From Camelus bactrianus (taxonomy: Eukaryota > Chordata > Mammalia > Artiodactyla > Camelidae), in contig NC_133573.1 in assembly GCF_048773025.1 (NCBI RefSeq), positions 3,983,001-4,047,000 of the forward strand: a stretch of 64,000 nucleotides of DNA, written 5' to 3'. Shown here piece by piece: positions 37,960-50,400 of the stretch (positions within the stretch are counted from its first letter, which is position 1; each line of letters begins with the position of its first letter). The notes under the pieces were generated by a model. The model was not told the DNA's origin. It saw nothing but the letters and a program-made list of their open reading frames with translations, and searched no databases. The position numbers were made by a program, and so were the translations under genes.

Positions 37960-38950
37960 ACTTATCTCTGAGAAATGAGCATGTGGAAAGACGTTCGTTC
38001 ATCTAGCACAAAAGGAACGGTTTGCAGGAGAAACTGTTACTCTGGTTTCTCAGTATTTTTCCTAGTGCCGGTTTGAAGTTTTTTTAGTTTTCACTGTAAA
38101 ACTGAGTTGGAACCAGTAGCACCCCATATATATGTATGGAGTGTAGTGTGCAACAGAAAAGAACTGTGGGTTCCCAACCTGTTAGGTGACGGACGGCTTT
38201 CACACACACTTATCTCTCAGAACTGAGCATGTGGAGTGACTTTCGTTCATCTAGCACAAGGGAAAGGTTTGCTGGAGAAACTTTTACTCTGGTTTCTCAG
38301 TCTGTTTACTAGTGCCGGTTTGAAGTTCCTGCAGTTTTCACTGTAAAATAGTGTTGGAGCCAGTAGCTCCCCATATAAATGTATGGAGTGTAGTTTCCAA
38401 ATGAAAAGAAAAATTGTGTTCCCAACAAGATAGGTGAAGTACGGCTTTCACACACACTTATCTCTCAGAACTGAGCATGTGGAGAGACGTTCATTCAACT
38501 AGCACAAGGGAACGGTTTGCAGGAGAAACTTTTACTCTGGTTTCTCAGTCTGTTTCCTAGTGCCGGTTTGAAGATTTTGTAGTTTTCACTGTAAATCAGT
38601 GTTGGAGCCAGGAGCTCCTCATATAATTGTATGGAGTGTAGTGTGCAACTGAAAGGTACTGTGGGTTCCCAACATGCTATGTGAAGGGCGGCTTTCATAC
38701 ACATTTATTTCGCAGATCTGAGCATGTGGAGACACGTTCGTTCATTTAGCACAAACGAAACGGGTTGCAGGAGAAACTTTTACTCTGGTTTCTCAGTCTG
38801 TTTCCTGGTGCCGGTTTGAAGTTCCTGCAGTTTTCACTGTAAAACCGAGTTGGTACTTGTACCTCCCCATATATATGTATAGAGTGTAGTTTCCAAATGA
38901 AAAGAAACTTTGTGTTCCCAACAAGATTGGTGAAGGACGGCATTCACACA
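37960..38950 (+). repeat. Third relative of the 20.6/23.4 kb segment
   Basis: About four monomers carry the rare sequence of types seen at 20,640-21,530 and 23,370-24,260: cagtatttttcc with gtttttttag and ccagtagcacccc; then ggtttgctggag; then aggagctcctcatataattg; then cgaaacgggttgcagg. Their order is conserved, so a multi-monomer block, not single units, was copied over about 14-17 kb. Confidence 0.78.
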
Positions 38951-40912
38951 CACTTATCTCTGAGAAATGAGCATGTGGAGAGACGTTCGTTCATATAGCA
39001 CAAGGGAACGGTTTGCAGGAGAAACGTTTACTCTGGTTTCTCACACTGTTTGCTAGTGCCGGTTTGAAGTTCCTGCAGTTTTCAATGTAAAACCGAGTTC
39101 GTGCTTGTACCTCCCCATATATATGTATAGAGTGTAGTTTCCAAATGAAAAGAAACTTTGTGTTCCCAACAAAATAGGTGAAGGACGGCATTCACACACA
39201 CTTATCTCTGAGAAATGAGCATGTGGAGAGACGTTCGTTCATCTAGCACAGGGGAACGTTTTGCAGGAGAAATTTTTACTCTGGTTTCTCAGTCTGTTTC
39301 CTAGTGCCGGTTTGAAGTTTTTGTAGTTTTCACGGTAAAACAGAGTTGGAGCCAGTAGCTCCCAATATATATGTATGGAGTGTAGTTTTCAACTGAAAAG
39401 AACTTTGTGTTCCCAACATGCTTAACGAAGGACGGCTTTCACACACACTTATCTCTTAGAACTGAGCATCTGGAGAGACGTTCGTTCATCAAGCACAGGG
39501 GAACCGTTTGCAGGAGAAACTTTTACTCTGGTTTCTCAGTCTGTTTCCTACTGCCGGATTAAAGTTCCTGCAGTTTTCACTGTAAAACAGAGTTGGAGCT
39601 AGTACCTCCCCATATATATGTATGGGGTGTAGTTTGCTACTGAAAAGAAACTTTGTATTCCAAACAAGCTAGGTGAAGGACGGCTTTCACACACACTTAT
39701 ATCTGAGAAATGAGCATGTGGAGAGACGTTCGTTCATCTAGCACCAAGGGAACGGGTTGAATGAGAAACTTTTACTCTGGTTTCTCAGTCTGTTTCCTAG
39801 TGCCGGTTTGATGTTTTTGTAGTTTTCACTGTAAAATTGAGTTAGAGCCAGTAGCTCCCCATATATATGTATGGAGTGTAGTGTGCAACTGAAAAGAACT
39901 GTGGGTTCCCAACATGTGAGGTGACGGACGGCTTTCACACACACTTATCTCTCAGAACTGAGCAAGTGTAGAGACGTTCGTTCATCTACCACCAAGGGAA
40001 CGGGATGCAGGAGACACTTTTTCTCTGCTTTCTCAGTCTGTTTCCTAGTGCCGGTTTGAAATTCCTGCAGTTTTCACTGTCAAAACGAGTTGGAGCTTGT
40101 ACCTCCCCATATATGTGTATGGAATGGAGTTTGCAACTGAAAAGAAACTTTGTGTTCCCAACAAGATAGGCAAAGGACAGCATTCACACACACTTACCTC
40201 TGAGAACTGAGCATGTGGAGATACGTTCGTTCATCAAGCAAAAAGGAAACAGTTTGCAGGAGAAATTTTACTCTGGTTTCTCAGTCTGTTTCCTACTACC
40301 GGTTTGAAGTTCCTGCAGTTTTCACTGTAAAACAGTGTTGGAGCCAGTAGCTCCCCATATAAATGTATGGAGTGTAGTTTCCAAATGAATAGAAACTCTG
40401 TGTTCCCAACAATATAGGTGAAGGACGGCTTTCACACACACTTATCTCTGAGAAATGAGCATGAGGAAAGACGTTCCTTCATCTAGCACAAAGGAATGGT
40501 TTGCAGGAGAAACTTTTACTCTGCTTTCTAAGTCTGTTTCCTAGTGCCGGTTTGAAGTTTTTGTAGTTTTCACTGTAAAACTGAGTTGGATCCAGTAGCT
40601 CCCCATATATATGTATGGAGTTTAGTGTGCAACTGAAAAGAACTGTGGGTTCCAAACATGTTAGGTGACGGACGGCTTTCACACACACTTATATCTCAGA
40701 ACTGATCATGTGAAGAGACGTTCGTTCATCTAGCTCAAAGGAAATGGTTTGCAGGAGAAATATTTACTCTGGTTTCTCAGTTTGTTTCCTAGTGCCGGTT
40801 TGACGTTCCTGCAGTTTTTACTGTAAAACCGAGTTGGTGCTTGTACCTCATCATACATATTTATAGAGTGTAGTTTCCAAATGAAAAGAAACCTTGGTTC
40901 CCAACAAGATAG

Positions 40913-42410
40913 GTGAAGGACGGCTGTCACAGACACTTACCTCTGAGAAATGAGCATGTGGAGAGACGTTGGTTCATCTAGCAGAAAGGGAAAGAGTTGA
41001 AGGAGAAACTTTTATTCTGGTTTCTCAGTATGTTTCCTTGTGCCTGTTTTAAGTTCCTGCAGTTTACACTGTAAAACCGAGATGGTGCTAGTACATTCCC
41101 ATAAATATATAAGGAGTGTAGTTTGCAACTGAAAAGAATTTTAAGTTCCCAACATTCTAGGTGAAGGACGGCTTTCACACACAATTATCTCTGAGAACTG
41201 AGCATGTGGAGATACGTTCGTTCATCTAGCAAAAAGGAAACAGTTTGCAGGAGAAACTTTTAATCTGGTTTCTCAGTCTGTTTCCTACTACCGGTTTGAA
41301 GTTCCTGCAGTTTTCACTGTAAAATAGTGTTGGAGCCAGTAGCTCCCCATATAAATGTATGGAGTTTAGTTTCCAAATGAAAAGAAACATTGTGTTCCCA
41401 ACAATATAGGTGAAGGACGGCTTTCACACACACTTATCTCTGAGAAATGAGCATGAGGAAAGACGTTCGTTCATCTAGCACAAAGGAACGGTTTGCAGGA
41501 GAAATTTTTACTCTGGTTTCTCAGTCTGTTTCTTAGTGCTGGTTTGAAGTTTTTGTAGTTTTCACTGTAAAACTGAGTTGGAGCCAGTAGCTCCCCATAT
41601 ATATGTATGAAGTGTAGTGTGCAACTGAAAAGAACTGTGGGTTCCCAACATGCTTGGTGAAGGACGGCTTTCACACACACTTATGTCTCAGAACTGAGCA
41701 TGTGAAGAGACGTTCGTTCATCTAGCACAAAGGAAATGGTTTGCAGGAGAAATATTTACTCTGGTTTCTCAGTCTGTTTCCAAGTGCCGGTTTGAAGTTC
41801 CTGCAGTTTTCACTGTAAAACAGTGTTGGAGCCTATAGCTCCCCATATAAATGTATGGAGTGTAGTTTCCAAATGAAAAAAAACTTTGTGTTCCCAACAA
41901 GATAGGTGAAGGACCGCTTTCACACACACTTATCTCTAAGAAATGAGCATGTGAAAAGACTTTCGTTCATCTAGCACAAGGGAACGGTTTGCAGGAGAAA
42001 CTTTTACTCTGCTTTCTAAGTCTGTTTCCTAGTGCCGGTTTGAATTTTTTTAGTTTTCACTGTTAAACTGAGTTGGATCCAGTAGCTCCCCATATATATG
42101 TATGGAGTGTAGTGTGCAACTGAAAAGAACTGTGGGTTCCAAACATGCTAGGTGAAGGACGGCTTTCACACACACATTTCTCTCAGAACTGAGCATGTGC
42201 AGAGACGTTCGTTCATCTGGCACAAAGGAAAGAGTTTGCAGGAGGAAATTTTTCTCTGGTTTCTCAGTCTGTTTCCTAGTGCCGGTTTGACGTTTCTGCA
42301 GTTTTCACTGTAAAACAGTGTTGGAGCCAGTAGCTCCCCATATAAATGTAGGAGTGTATTGTGCAACTAAAAGTACTGTGGGTTTCCAACATGCTAGGTG
42401 AAGGGCTGCT
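40913..42410 (+). repeat. 33-monomer-spaced block, copy 2
   Basis: Partner of 32,730-34,230. Past about 42,300 the units resemble 26,350-26,800 and 29,320-29,770 (gtgtattgtgcaac/gtgtagtgtgcaac, then cgaaacggg), so at least two source segments meet here. Confidence 0.72.
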
Positions 42411-42818
42411 TTCATACACACTTATTTCTCAGGACTGAGCATGTGGAGACACGTTCGTTCATCTAGCACAAACGAAACGGGTTGCAGGAGAAACTTTTAC
42501 TATGGTTTCTCAGTCTGTTTGCTAGAGCCGGTTTGAAGTTCCTGCAGTTTTCACTGTAAAACCGAGTTGGTGCTTGTACCTCCCCATATATATGTATAGA
42601 GTGTAGTTTCCAAATGAAAAGAAACTTTGTGTTCCCAACAAGATAGGCAAAGGACGGCATTCACACACACTTATCTCTGAGAAATGAGCATGTGGAGAGA
42701 CGTTCGTTCATCTAGCACAAGGGAACGGTGTGCAGGAGAAATTTTACTCTGGTTCCACAGTCTGTTTCCTAGTGCCGGTTTGATGTTCCTGCAGTTTTCA
42801 CTGTAAAACCGAGTTGGT

Positions 42819-43930
42819 GCTTGTACATCCCCATATATATGTCTAGATTGTAGTTTCCAAATGAAAAGAAACTTTGTGTTCCCAACAAGATAGGTGAAGG
42901 ACGGCTTTCACAGACACTTACCTCTGGGAAATGAGCATGTGGAGAGACGTTCGTTCATCTAGTACAAAGGGAACGAGTTGAAGGAGAAACTTTTACTCTG
43001 GTTTCTCAGTATGTTTCCTAGTGCCGGTTTTAAGTTCCTGCAGTTTACATTGTAAAACCGAGTTGGTGCTAGTACATCCCCATAAATATATAAGGAGTGT
43101 AGTTTGCAACTGAAAAGAACTTTAAGTTCCCAACATGCTAGGTGAAGGGCGGATTTCACAGACACTTATTTCTGAGAACTGAGCATGTGGAGATACGTTC
43201 GTTCATCTAGCAAAATGAAACAGTTTGCAAGAGAAACTTTTACTCTGGTTTCTCAGTCTGTTTCCTACTACCGGTTTGAAGTTCCTGCAGTTTTCACTGT
43301 AAAATAGTGTTGGAGCCAGTAGCTCCCCATATAAATGTATGGAGTGTAGTTTCCAAATGAAAAGAAACATTGTGTTCCCAACAATATAGGTGAAGGACGG
43401 CTTTCACACACACTTATCTCTGAGAAATGAGCTTGTGGAAAGACATTCGTTCATCTAGCACAAGGGAACGGTTTGCAGGAGAAACTTTTACTCTGCTTTC
43501 TAAGTCTGTTTCCTAGTGCCGTTTTGAAGTGTTTGTAGTTTTCACTGTAAAACTGAGTTGGATCCAGTAGCTCCCCATATATATGTATGGAGTGTAGTGT
43601 GCAACTGAAAAGAACTGTGGGTTCCAAACATGTTAGGTGAAGGACGGCTTTCACACATATTATCTCTCAGAACTGAGCATGTGGAGAGACGTTCGTTCAT
43701 CTAGCAACAAGGAAAGAGTTTGCAGGAGGAAATTTTAGTCTGGTTTCTCAGTCTGTTTCCTAGTGTCGGTTTGACGTTTCTGCAGTTTTCACTGTAAAAT
43801 CGAGTTGGTGTTTGTACCTCCCCATATATATGTATAGAGTGTAGTTTCCAAATGAAAAGAAGCTTTGTGTTCCCAACAAGATAGTTAAAGGACGGAATTC
43901 ACACACACTTATCTCTGAGAAATGAGCATG
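42819..43930 (+). repeat. 30-monomer-spaced block, copy 2
   Basis: Partner of 35,386-36,500. It is followed by units related to 26,110-26,300 (gatgtttgtgtag) and then by the gggatgcaggagacac type near 44,450, leading toward the young run before domain A resumes. Confidence 0.8.
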
Positions 43931-46307
43931 TGGAGAGACGTTCGTTCATCTAGCACAAGGGAACGGTTTGCAGGAGAAACTTTTACTATGGTTTCTCAGT
44001 CTGTTTGCTAGTGCCGGTTTGAAGTTCCTGCAGTTTTCACTGTAAAACCGAGTTGGTGCTTGTACCTCCCCATATATATGTATAGAGTGTAGTTTCCAAA
44101 TGAAAAGAAACATTGTGTTCCCAACAAGATAGGTAAAGGACGGCTTTCACACACACTTATCTCTGAGAAATGAGCATGTGGAAAGACGTTCGTTCATCTA
44201 GCACAAGGGAAAGGTTTGCAGGAGAAACTTTTACTCTGCTTTCTAAGTCTGTTTCCTAGTGCCGGTTTGATGTTTGTGTAGTTTTCACTGTAAAACTGAG
44301 TTGGAGCCAGTAGCTCCCAATATATATGTATGGAGTGTAGTTTTCAACTGAAAAGAACTTTGTTTTCCCAACATGCTTGACGAAGGATGGCTTTCACACA
44401 CACTTATCTCTCAGAACTGAGCATGTGGAGAGACGTTCGTTCATCTAGCACCAAGGGAACGGGATGCAGGAGACACTTTTTCTCTGCTTTCTCAGTCTGT
44501 TTCCTACAGCCGGATTGAAGTTCCTGCAGTTTTCACTGTAAAACTGTGTTGGAGCTAGTACCTCCCCATATATATGTATGGGGTGTAGTTTGCTACTGAA
44601 AAGAAACTTTGTATTCCAAACAAGCTAGGTGAAGGAAGGCTTTCACACACACTTACCTCTGAGAAATGAGCATGTGGAGAGACGTTCGCTCATCTAGCAC
44701 AAAGGGAACGGGTTGAAGGAGAAACTTGTACTCTGGTTTCTCAGTATGATTCCTAGTGTCGGTTTTCAGTTCCTGCAGTTTTCACTGTAAAACCAAGTTG
44801 GTGCTTGTACATCCCCATAAATATATAAGGAGTGTAGTTTGCAACTGAAAAGAACTTTATGTTCCCAACATGCTAGGTGAAGGACGGCTTTCACACACAC
44901 ATATCTCTCAGAACTGAGAATGTGGAGAGACGTTCGTTCATCTAGCACAAAGGAAACAGTTTGCAGGAGAAACTTTTCTCTGGTTTCTCAGTCTGTTTCC
45001 TAGTGCCCTTTTAAAGTTTTTGTAGTTTTCACTGTAAAATAGAGTTGGAGCCAGTAGCTCCCCATATAAATGTATGGAGTGTAGTGTGCAACTGAAAAGA
45101 ACTGTGGGTTTCCAACATGCTAGGTGAAGGACGACTTTCACACACACTTATCTCTCAGAACTGAGCAAGTGGAGAGACGTTCGTTCATCTAGCACCAAGG
45201 GAACGGGATGCAGGAGACACTTTTTCTCTGCTTTCTCAGTCTGTTTCCTAGTGCCGGTTTGAAGTTCCTTCAGTTTTCACTGTAAAACAGAGTTGGAGCT
45301 GGTACCTCCCCATATATATGTATGGAATGGAGTTTGCAACTGAAAAGAAACTTTGTGTTCCCAACAAGATGTGTGAAGGACGGATTTCACACACACTTAT
45401 CTCTTAGAACTGAGCAAGTGGAGAGACGTTCGTTCATCTAGCACAAGGGAACGGTTTGCAGGAGAAACTTTTACTCTGATTTCTCAGTCTGTTTCCTAGT
45501 GCCGGTTTGAAGCTTTTGTAGTTTTCACGGTAAAACAGAGTTGGAGCCTGTAGCTCCCAGTATATATGTATGAAGTGTAGTTTTCAACTGAAAAGAACTT
45601 TGTGTTCCCAACATGCTTGACGAAGGACGGCTTTCACACACACTTATCTCTCAGAACTGAGCATGTGGAGAGACGTTCGTTCATCTAGCACAGGGGAACG
45701 GTTTGCAGGAGAAACTTTTACTCTGGTTTCTCAGTCTGTTTCCTAGTGCCGGTTTGACGTTTCTGCTGTTTTCACTGTAAAACAGTGTTGGAGCCAGTAG
45801 CTCCCCATATAAATGTAGGAGTGTAGTGTGGAACTAAAAGGTACTGTGTGTTTCCAACATGCTAGGTGAAGGGCTGCTTTCATACACAATTATTTCTCAG
45901 GACTGAGCATGTGGAGACACGTTCGTTCATCTAGCACAAACGAAACGGGTTGCAGGAGAAACTTTTACTCTGATTTCTCAGTCTGTTTCCTAGAGCCGGT
46001 TTGAAGTTTTTGTAGTTTTCACGGTAAAACCGAGTTGGAGCCAGTAGCTCCCAATATATATGTATGGAGTGTAGTTTGCAATTGAAAAGAACTTTGTGTT
46101 CCCAACATGCTTGACGAAGGACGGCTTTCACACACACTTATCTCTCAGAACTGAGCATGTGGAGAGACGTTCGTTCATCTAGCACAGGGGAACCGTTTGC
46201 AGGAGAAACTTTTACTCTGGTTTCCCAGTCTGTTTCCTAGTGCCGGTTTGACGTTCCTGCAGTTTTCACTGTAAAACAGTGTTGGAGCCAGTAGCTCCCC
46301 ATATAAA

Positions 46308-47466
46308 TGTATGGAATGGAGTTTGCAACTGAAAAGAAACTTTGTGTTCCCAACAAGCTAGGTGAAGGACGGCTTTCACACACACTTATCTCTCAGAACT
46401 GAGCAAGTGGAGAGACGTTCGTTCATCTAGCACCAAGGGAACGGGTTGCAGGAGACACTTTTTCTCTGCTTTCTCAGTCTGTTTCCTAGTGCCGGTTTGA
46501 AGTTCCTGCAGTTTTCACTGTAAAACCGAGTTGGAGCTGCTACCTCCCCATATATATGTATGGAATGGAGTTTGCAACTGAAAAGAAACTTTGTGTTCCC
46601 AACAAGCTAGGTGAAGGACGGCTTTCACACACACTTATCTCTCAGAACTGAGCAAGTGGAGAGACGTTCGTTCATCTAGCACCAAGGGAACGGGTTGCAG
46701 GAGACACTTTTTCTCTGCTTTCTGAGTCTGTTTCCTAGTGCCGGTTTGAAGTTCCTGCAGTTTTCACTGTAAAACCGATTTGGAGCTGCTACCTCCCCAT
46801 ATATATGTATGGAATGGAGTTTGCAACTGAAAAGAAACTTTGTGTTCCCAACAAGCTAGGTGAAGGACGGCTTTCACACACACTTATCTCTCAGAACTGA
46901 GCAAGTGGAGAGACGTTCGTTCATCTAGCACCAAGGGAACGGGTTGCAGGAGACACTTTTTCTCTGCTTTCTGAGTCTGTTTCCTAGTGCCGGTTTGAAG
47001 TTCCTGCAGTTTTCACTGTAAAACCGATTTGGAGCTGCTACCTCCCCATATATATGTATGGAATGGAGTTTGCAACTGAAAAGAAACTTTGTGTTCCCAA
47101 CAAGCTAGGTGAAGGACGGCTTTCACACACACTTATCTCTCAGAACTGAGCAAGTGGAGAGACGTTCGTTCATCTAGCACCAAGGGAACGGGTTGCAGGA
47201 GACACTTTTTCTCTGCTTTCTCAGTCTGTTTCCTAGTGCCGTTTTGAAGTTCCTGCAGTTTTCACTGTAAAACCGATTTGGAGCTTGTACCTCTCCATAT
47301 ATATGTATGGAATTGAGTTTGCATCTGAAAAGAAACTTTGTGTTCCCAACAAGCTAGGTGAAGGACGGCTTTCACACACACTTATCTCTCAGAACTGAGC
47401 AAGTGGAGAGACGTTCGTTCATCTAGCACCAAGGGAACGGGTTGCAGGAGACACTTTTTCTCTGCT
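46308..47466 (+). repeat. Young local run of 249-bp monomers
   Basis: The anchor gagcaagtgg falls at 46,401, 46,650, 46,899, 47,148 and 47,397, exactly 249 bp apart each time. All units carry gcaccaagggaacggg, gcaggagacac, tctctgctttct and ggaatggag or a one-base relative. The second and third units (46,650-46,898 and 46,899-47,147) read identically over their whole length. Elsewhere in the window neighbouring monomers differ much more. The run abuts the point where HOR A resumes. Related single monomers lie at about 32,050-32,280, 39,980, 44,450 and 45,190. Confidence 0.92.
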
Positions 47467-47488
47467 TTCTCAGTCTGTTTCCTAGTGC
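47467..47488 (+). other. Sharp junction: domain B to HOR A (phase ~1,107-1,128)
   Basis: Left of this point the sequence is the gagacactttttctctg monomer type. Right of it the sequence follows A1 from 1,129 at a constant offset of 46,360. A 22-bp stretch shared by both sides hides the exact crossover. The joint sits inside a monomer at the same internal position, so the unit phase is kept. Confidence 0.9.
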
Positions 47489-50400
47489 AGGTTTGAACTT
47501 CCTGCAGTTTTCACTGTAAAACCGTGTTGGTGCTTGTACTTCCAAATATATGTGTATAGAGAGTAGTTTCCAAATGAAAAGAAACTTTCTGTTCCCAACA
47601 AGATAGGTGAAGTATGGCTTTCACACACACTTATCTCTGAGAAATGAGCATGTGGAGAGACGTTCGTTCATTTATCACAAAGGGAACGGGTTGCAGGAGA
47701 AACTTTTACTCTGGTTTCTCAGTCTGATTCCTAGTCCCGGATTGAAGTTCCTGCAGTTTTCACTGTAAAATCGAGTTGGTGCTAGTACATACCCATAAAT
47801 ATATATATGGAGTGTAGTGTGCAACTGAACATATCTTTAGGTTCCTAACATGCTAGGTGAAGGAGAGCTTTCACACACAATTATCTCTCAGAACTGAGCA
47901 TGTGGAGATAATTTCGTTCATCTAACACAAAGTAAAAGGTTTGCAAGAGAAACTTATACTGTGGTTTCTCAGTCTGTTTCCTAGTGCCGGTTTGAAGTTC
48001 CTGCAGTTTTCACTGTCAAACCGAGTTGGAGCTAGTACCTCCCCATATATATGTATGGAATGGAGTTTGCAACTGAAAAGAAACTTTGTGTTCCCAACAA
48101 GCTGGGTGAAGGACGGCTTTCACACACACTTATCTCTCAGAACTGAGCAAGTGGAGAGACGTTCGTTCATCTAGCACAAAGAAAACGGGTTGCAGGAGCA
48201 ACTTTTACTCTGGTTTGTCAGTCTGTTTCCTAGTGCCTTTTTGAAGTTTTTGTAGTTTTCTGTGTAAAACAGATTTGAAGCCCGTAGCTCCCCATATATA
48301 TGTATGGAGTATAGTTATCAACAGAAAAGAACTTTGGGTTCCCAACATGCTAGGTGAAGTACGGCTTTCACACACACTTATCTCTCAGAACTGAGCATGT
48401 GGAGAGAAGTTCGTTCATTTAGAACAAAGGGAAGGTTTGCAGGAGAATCTTTTACTCTGGTTTCTCAGTTTTTTTCCTAGTGCCGGTTTGAAGTTCCTGA
48501 AGTTTTCAGTGTAAATCCGAGTTGGTGCTTGTATCTCCCCATATATATGTATAGGGTGTAGTTTCCAAATGAAAAGAATCTTTGTGTTCCCAACAAGATA
48601 TGTGAAGGACGGCTTTAACACACACTTATCTCTCAGAACTGAGCAAGTGGAGAGACGTTCGTTCATTTAGCACTAGGGAACGGTTTGCAGGAGAAACTTT
48701 TACTCTGGTTTCTCAGTCTGTTTCCTAGTGCCGGTTTTAAGTTCGTGCAGTTTTCACTGTAAAAACGAGTTGCAGCTAGTACCTCCCCATATATATGTAT
48801 GGGGTGTAGTTTGCAACTGAAAATAAACTTTGTTTTCCCAACAAGCTAGGTGAAGGACGGCTTTCACAAACACTTATCTCTGAGAAATGAGTATGTGGAG
48901 AGACATTCGTTCATTTATCACAAAGGGAACGGGTTGCAGGAGAAACTTTTACTCTGGTTTCTCAGTCTGATTCCTAGTGCCGGTTTGAAGTTCCTGCAGT
49001 TTTCACTGTAAAACCGAGTTGGTGCTAGTACATACCCATAAATATATATATGGAGTGTAGTGTGCAACTGAACATATCTTTAGGTTCCCAACATGTTAGG
49101 TGAAGGACGGCTTTAACACAAACTTATCTCTGAGAAATCAGCATGAGGACTGACGTTCGTTCATTTAGCACAACGGGAACGGGTTGCAGGAGAAACTTTT
49201 ACTCTGGTTTCTCAGTCTGTTTCCTAGTGCCGGTTAGAAGTTCCTGCAGTTTTCACGGTAAAACCGAGTTGGTTCTAGTACCTCCCCATTTATATTTATG
49301 GAGTGTAGTTTCCTAATGAAAAGAAACTTTGTGTTCCCAACAAGCTAGGTGAAGGACGGCTTTCACAAACACTTATCTCTGAGAAATGAGCATGTGGAGA
49401 GACATTCGTTCATTTATCACAAAGTGAACGGCTTGAAGGAGAAACTTTTACTCTGGTTTCTCAGTCTGTTTCCTAGTGCCGGTTTGAAGTTCCTGCAGTT
49501 TTCACTGTAAAACCGAGTTGGTGCTAGTACATCCCCATTTATATATATGGAGTGTAGTTTGCAACTGAAAATAACTTTAGGTTCCCAACATGCTAATTGA
49601 AGGACGGCTTTCACACACACTTATCTCTCAGAACTGAGCATATGGAGAGACGTTCGTTCACCTAGCGAAAATAGAACGGGTTACAGGTGTAACTTTTACT
49701 CTGGTTTCTTAGTCGGTTTATTAGTGCCGGACTGTAGTTCCTGTAGATTTCACTGTAAAACCGAGTTGGAGCTAGAACCTCCCCATTAATATGTAAAGAG
49801 TGTAGTTTACAACTGAAAAGAAACTTTGTGTTCCCAACAAGCTAGGTGAAGGACGGCTTTCACACACACTTATCTCTCAGAACTGAGCATATGGAGAGAT
49901 GTTCGTTCATTTAGCGAAAATAGAACGGGTTACAGGTGTAACTTTTACTCTGGTTTCTTAGTCGGTTTATTAGTGCCGGAATGTAGTTCCTGTAGATTTC
50001 ACTGTAAAACGGAGTTGGAGCTAGAACCTTCCCATAAATATGTAAAGAGTGTAGTTTACAACTGAAAAGAAACTTTGTGTTCCCAACAAGCTAGGTGAAG
50101 GACGGCTTTCACACACACTTTTCTCTCAGAACTGAGCATGTTGAGAGACATTCGTTCATCTAGCACAAAGGGAACAGGTTGCAGGAGAAACTTATACTCT
50201 GGTTTCCCAGTCTGTTTCCTAGTGACGTTTTGAATTTCCTGCAATTTTCACTGTAAAAATGAGTTGGAGCATGTACCTCCCCTTATATATGTATGGATTG
50301 TAGATTGCAACTGAAAAGAAACTTTGTGTTCCTAACAAACTAGGTGAAGGATGGCTTTTACACACACTTATCTCTCAGAACTGACCATGTGGAGATACGT

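Larger units (their letters stand above)
19650..47467 (+). repeat. Domain B: patchwork satellite of the same family
   Basis: About 112 monomers of the same family and orientation, without one dominant HOR. Typical variants are gaactgtgggttcccaac, ccagtagctccccatata, gaagtttttgtag and cgaaacggg. The HOR A subtypes (GTTACA dyad; P-Q pair) are not seen here. Instead, blocks of monomers repeat at many different spacings (496, 2,232, 2,724, 2,971, 7,433 and 8,180 bp), which overlap and truncate one another. This is what repeated unequal exchange with shifting register would leave. No gene or foreign insert is visible. Confidence 0.9.
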
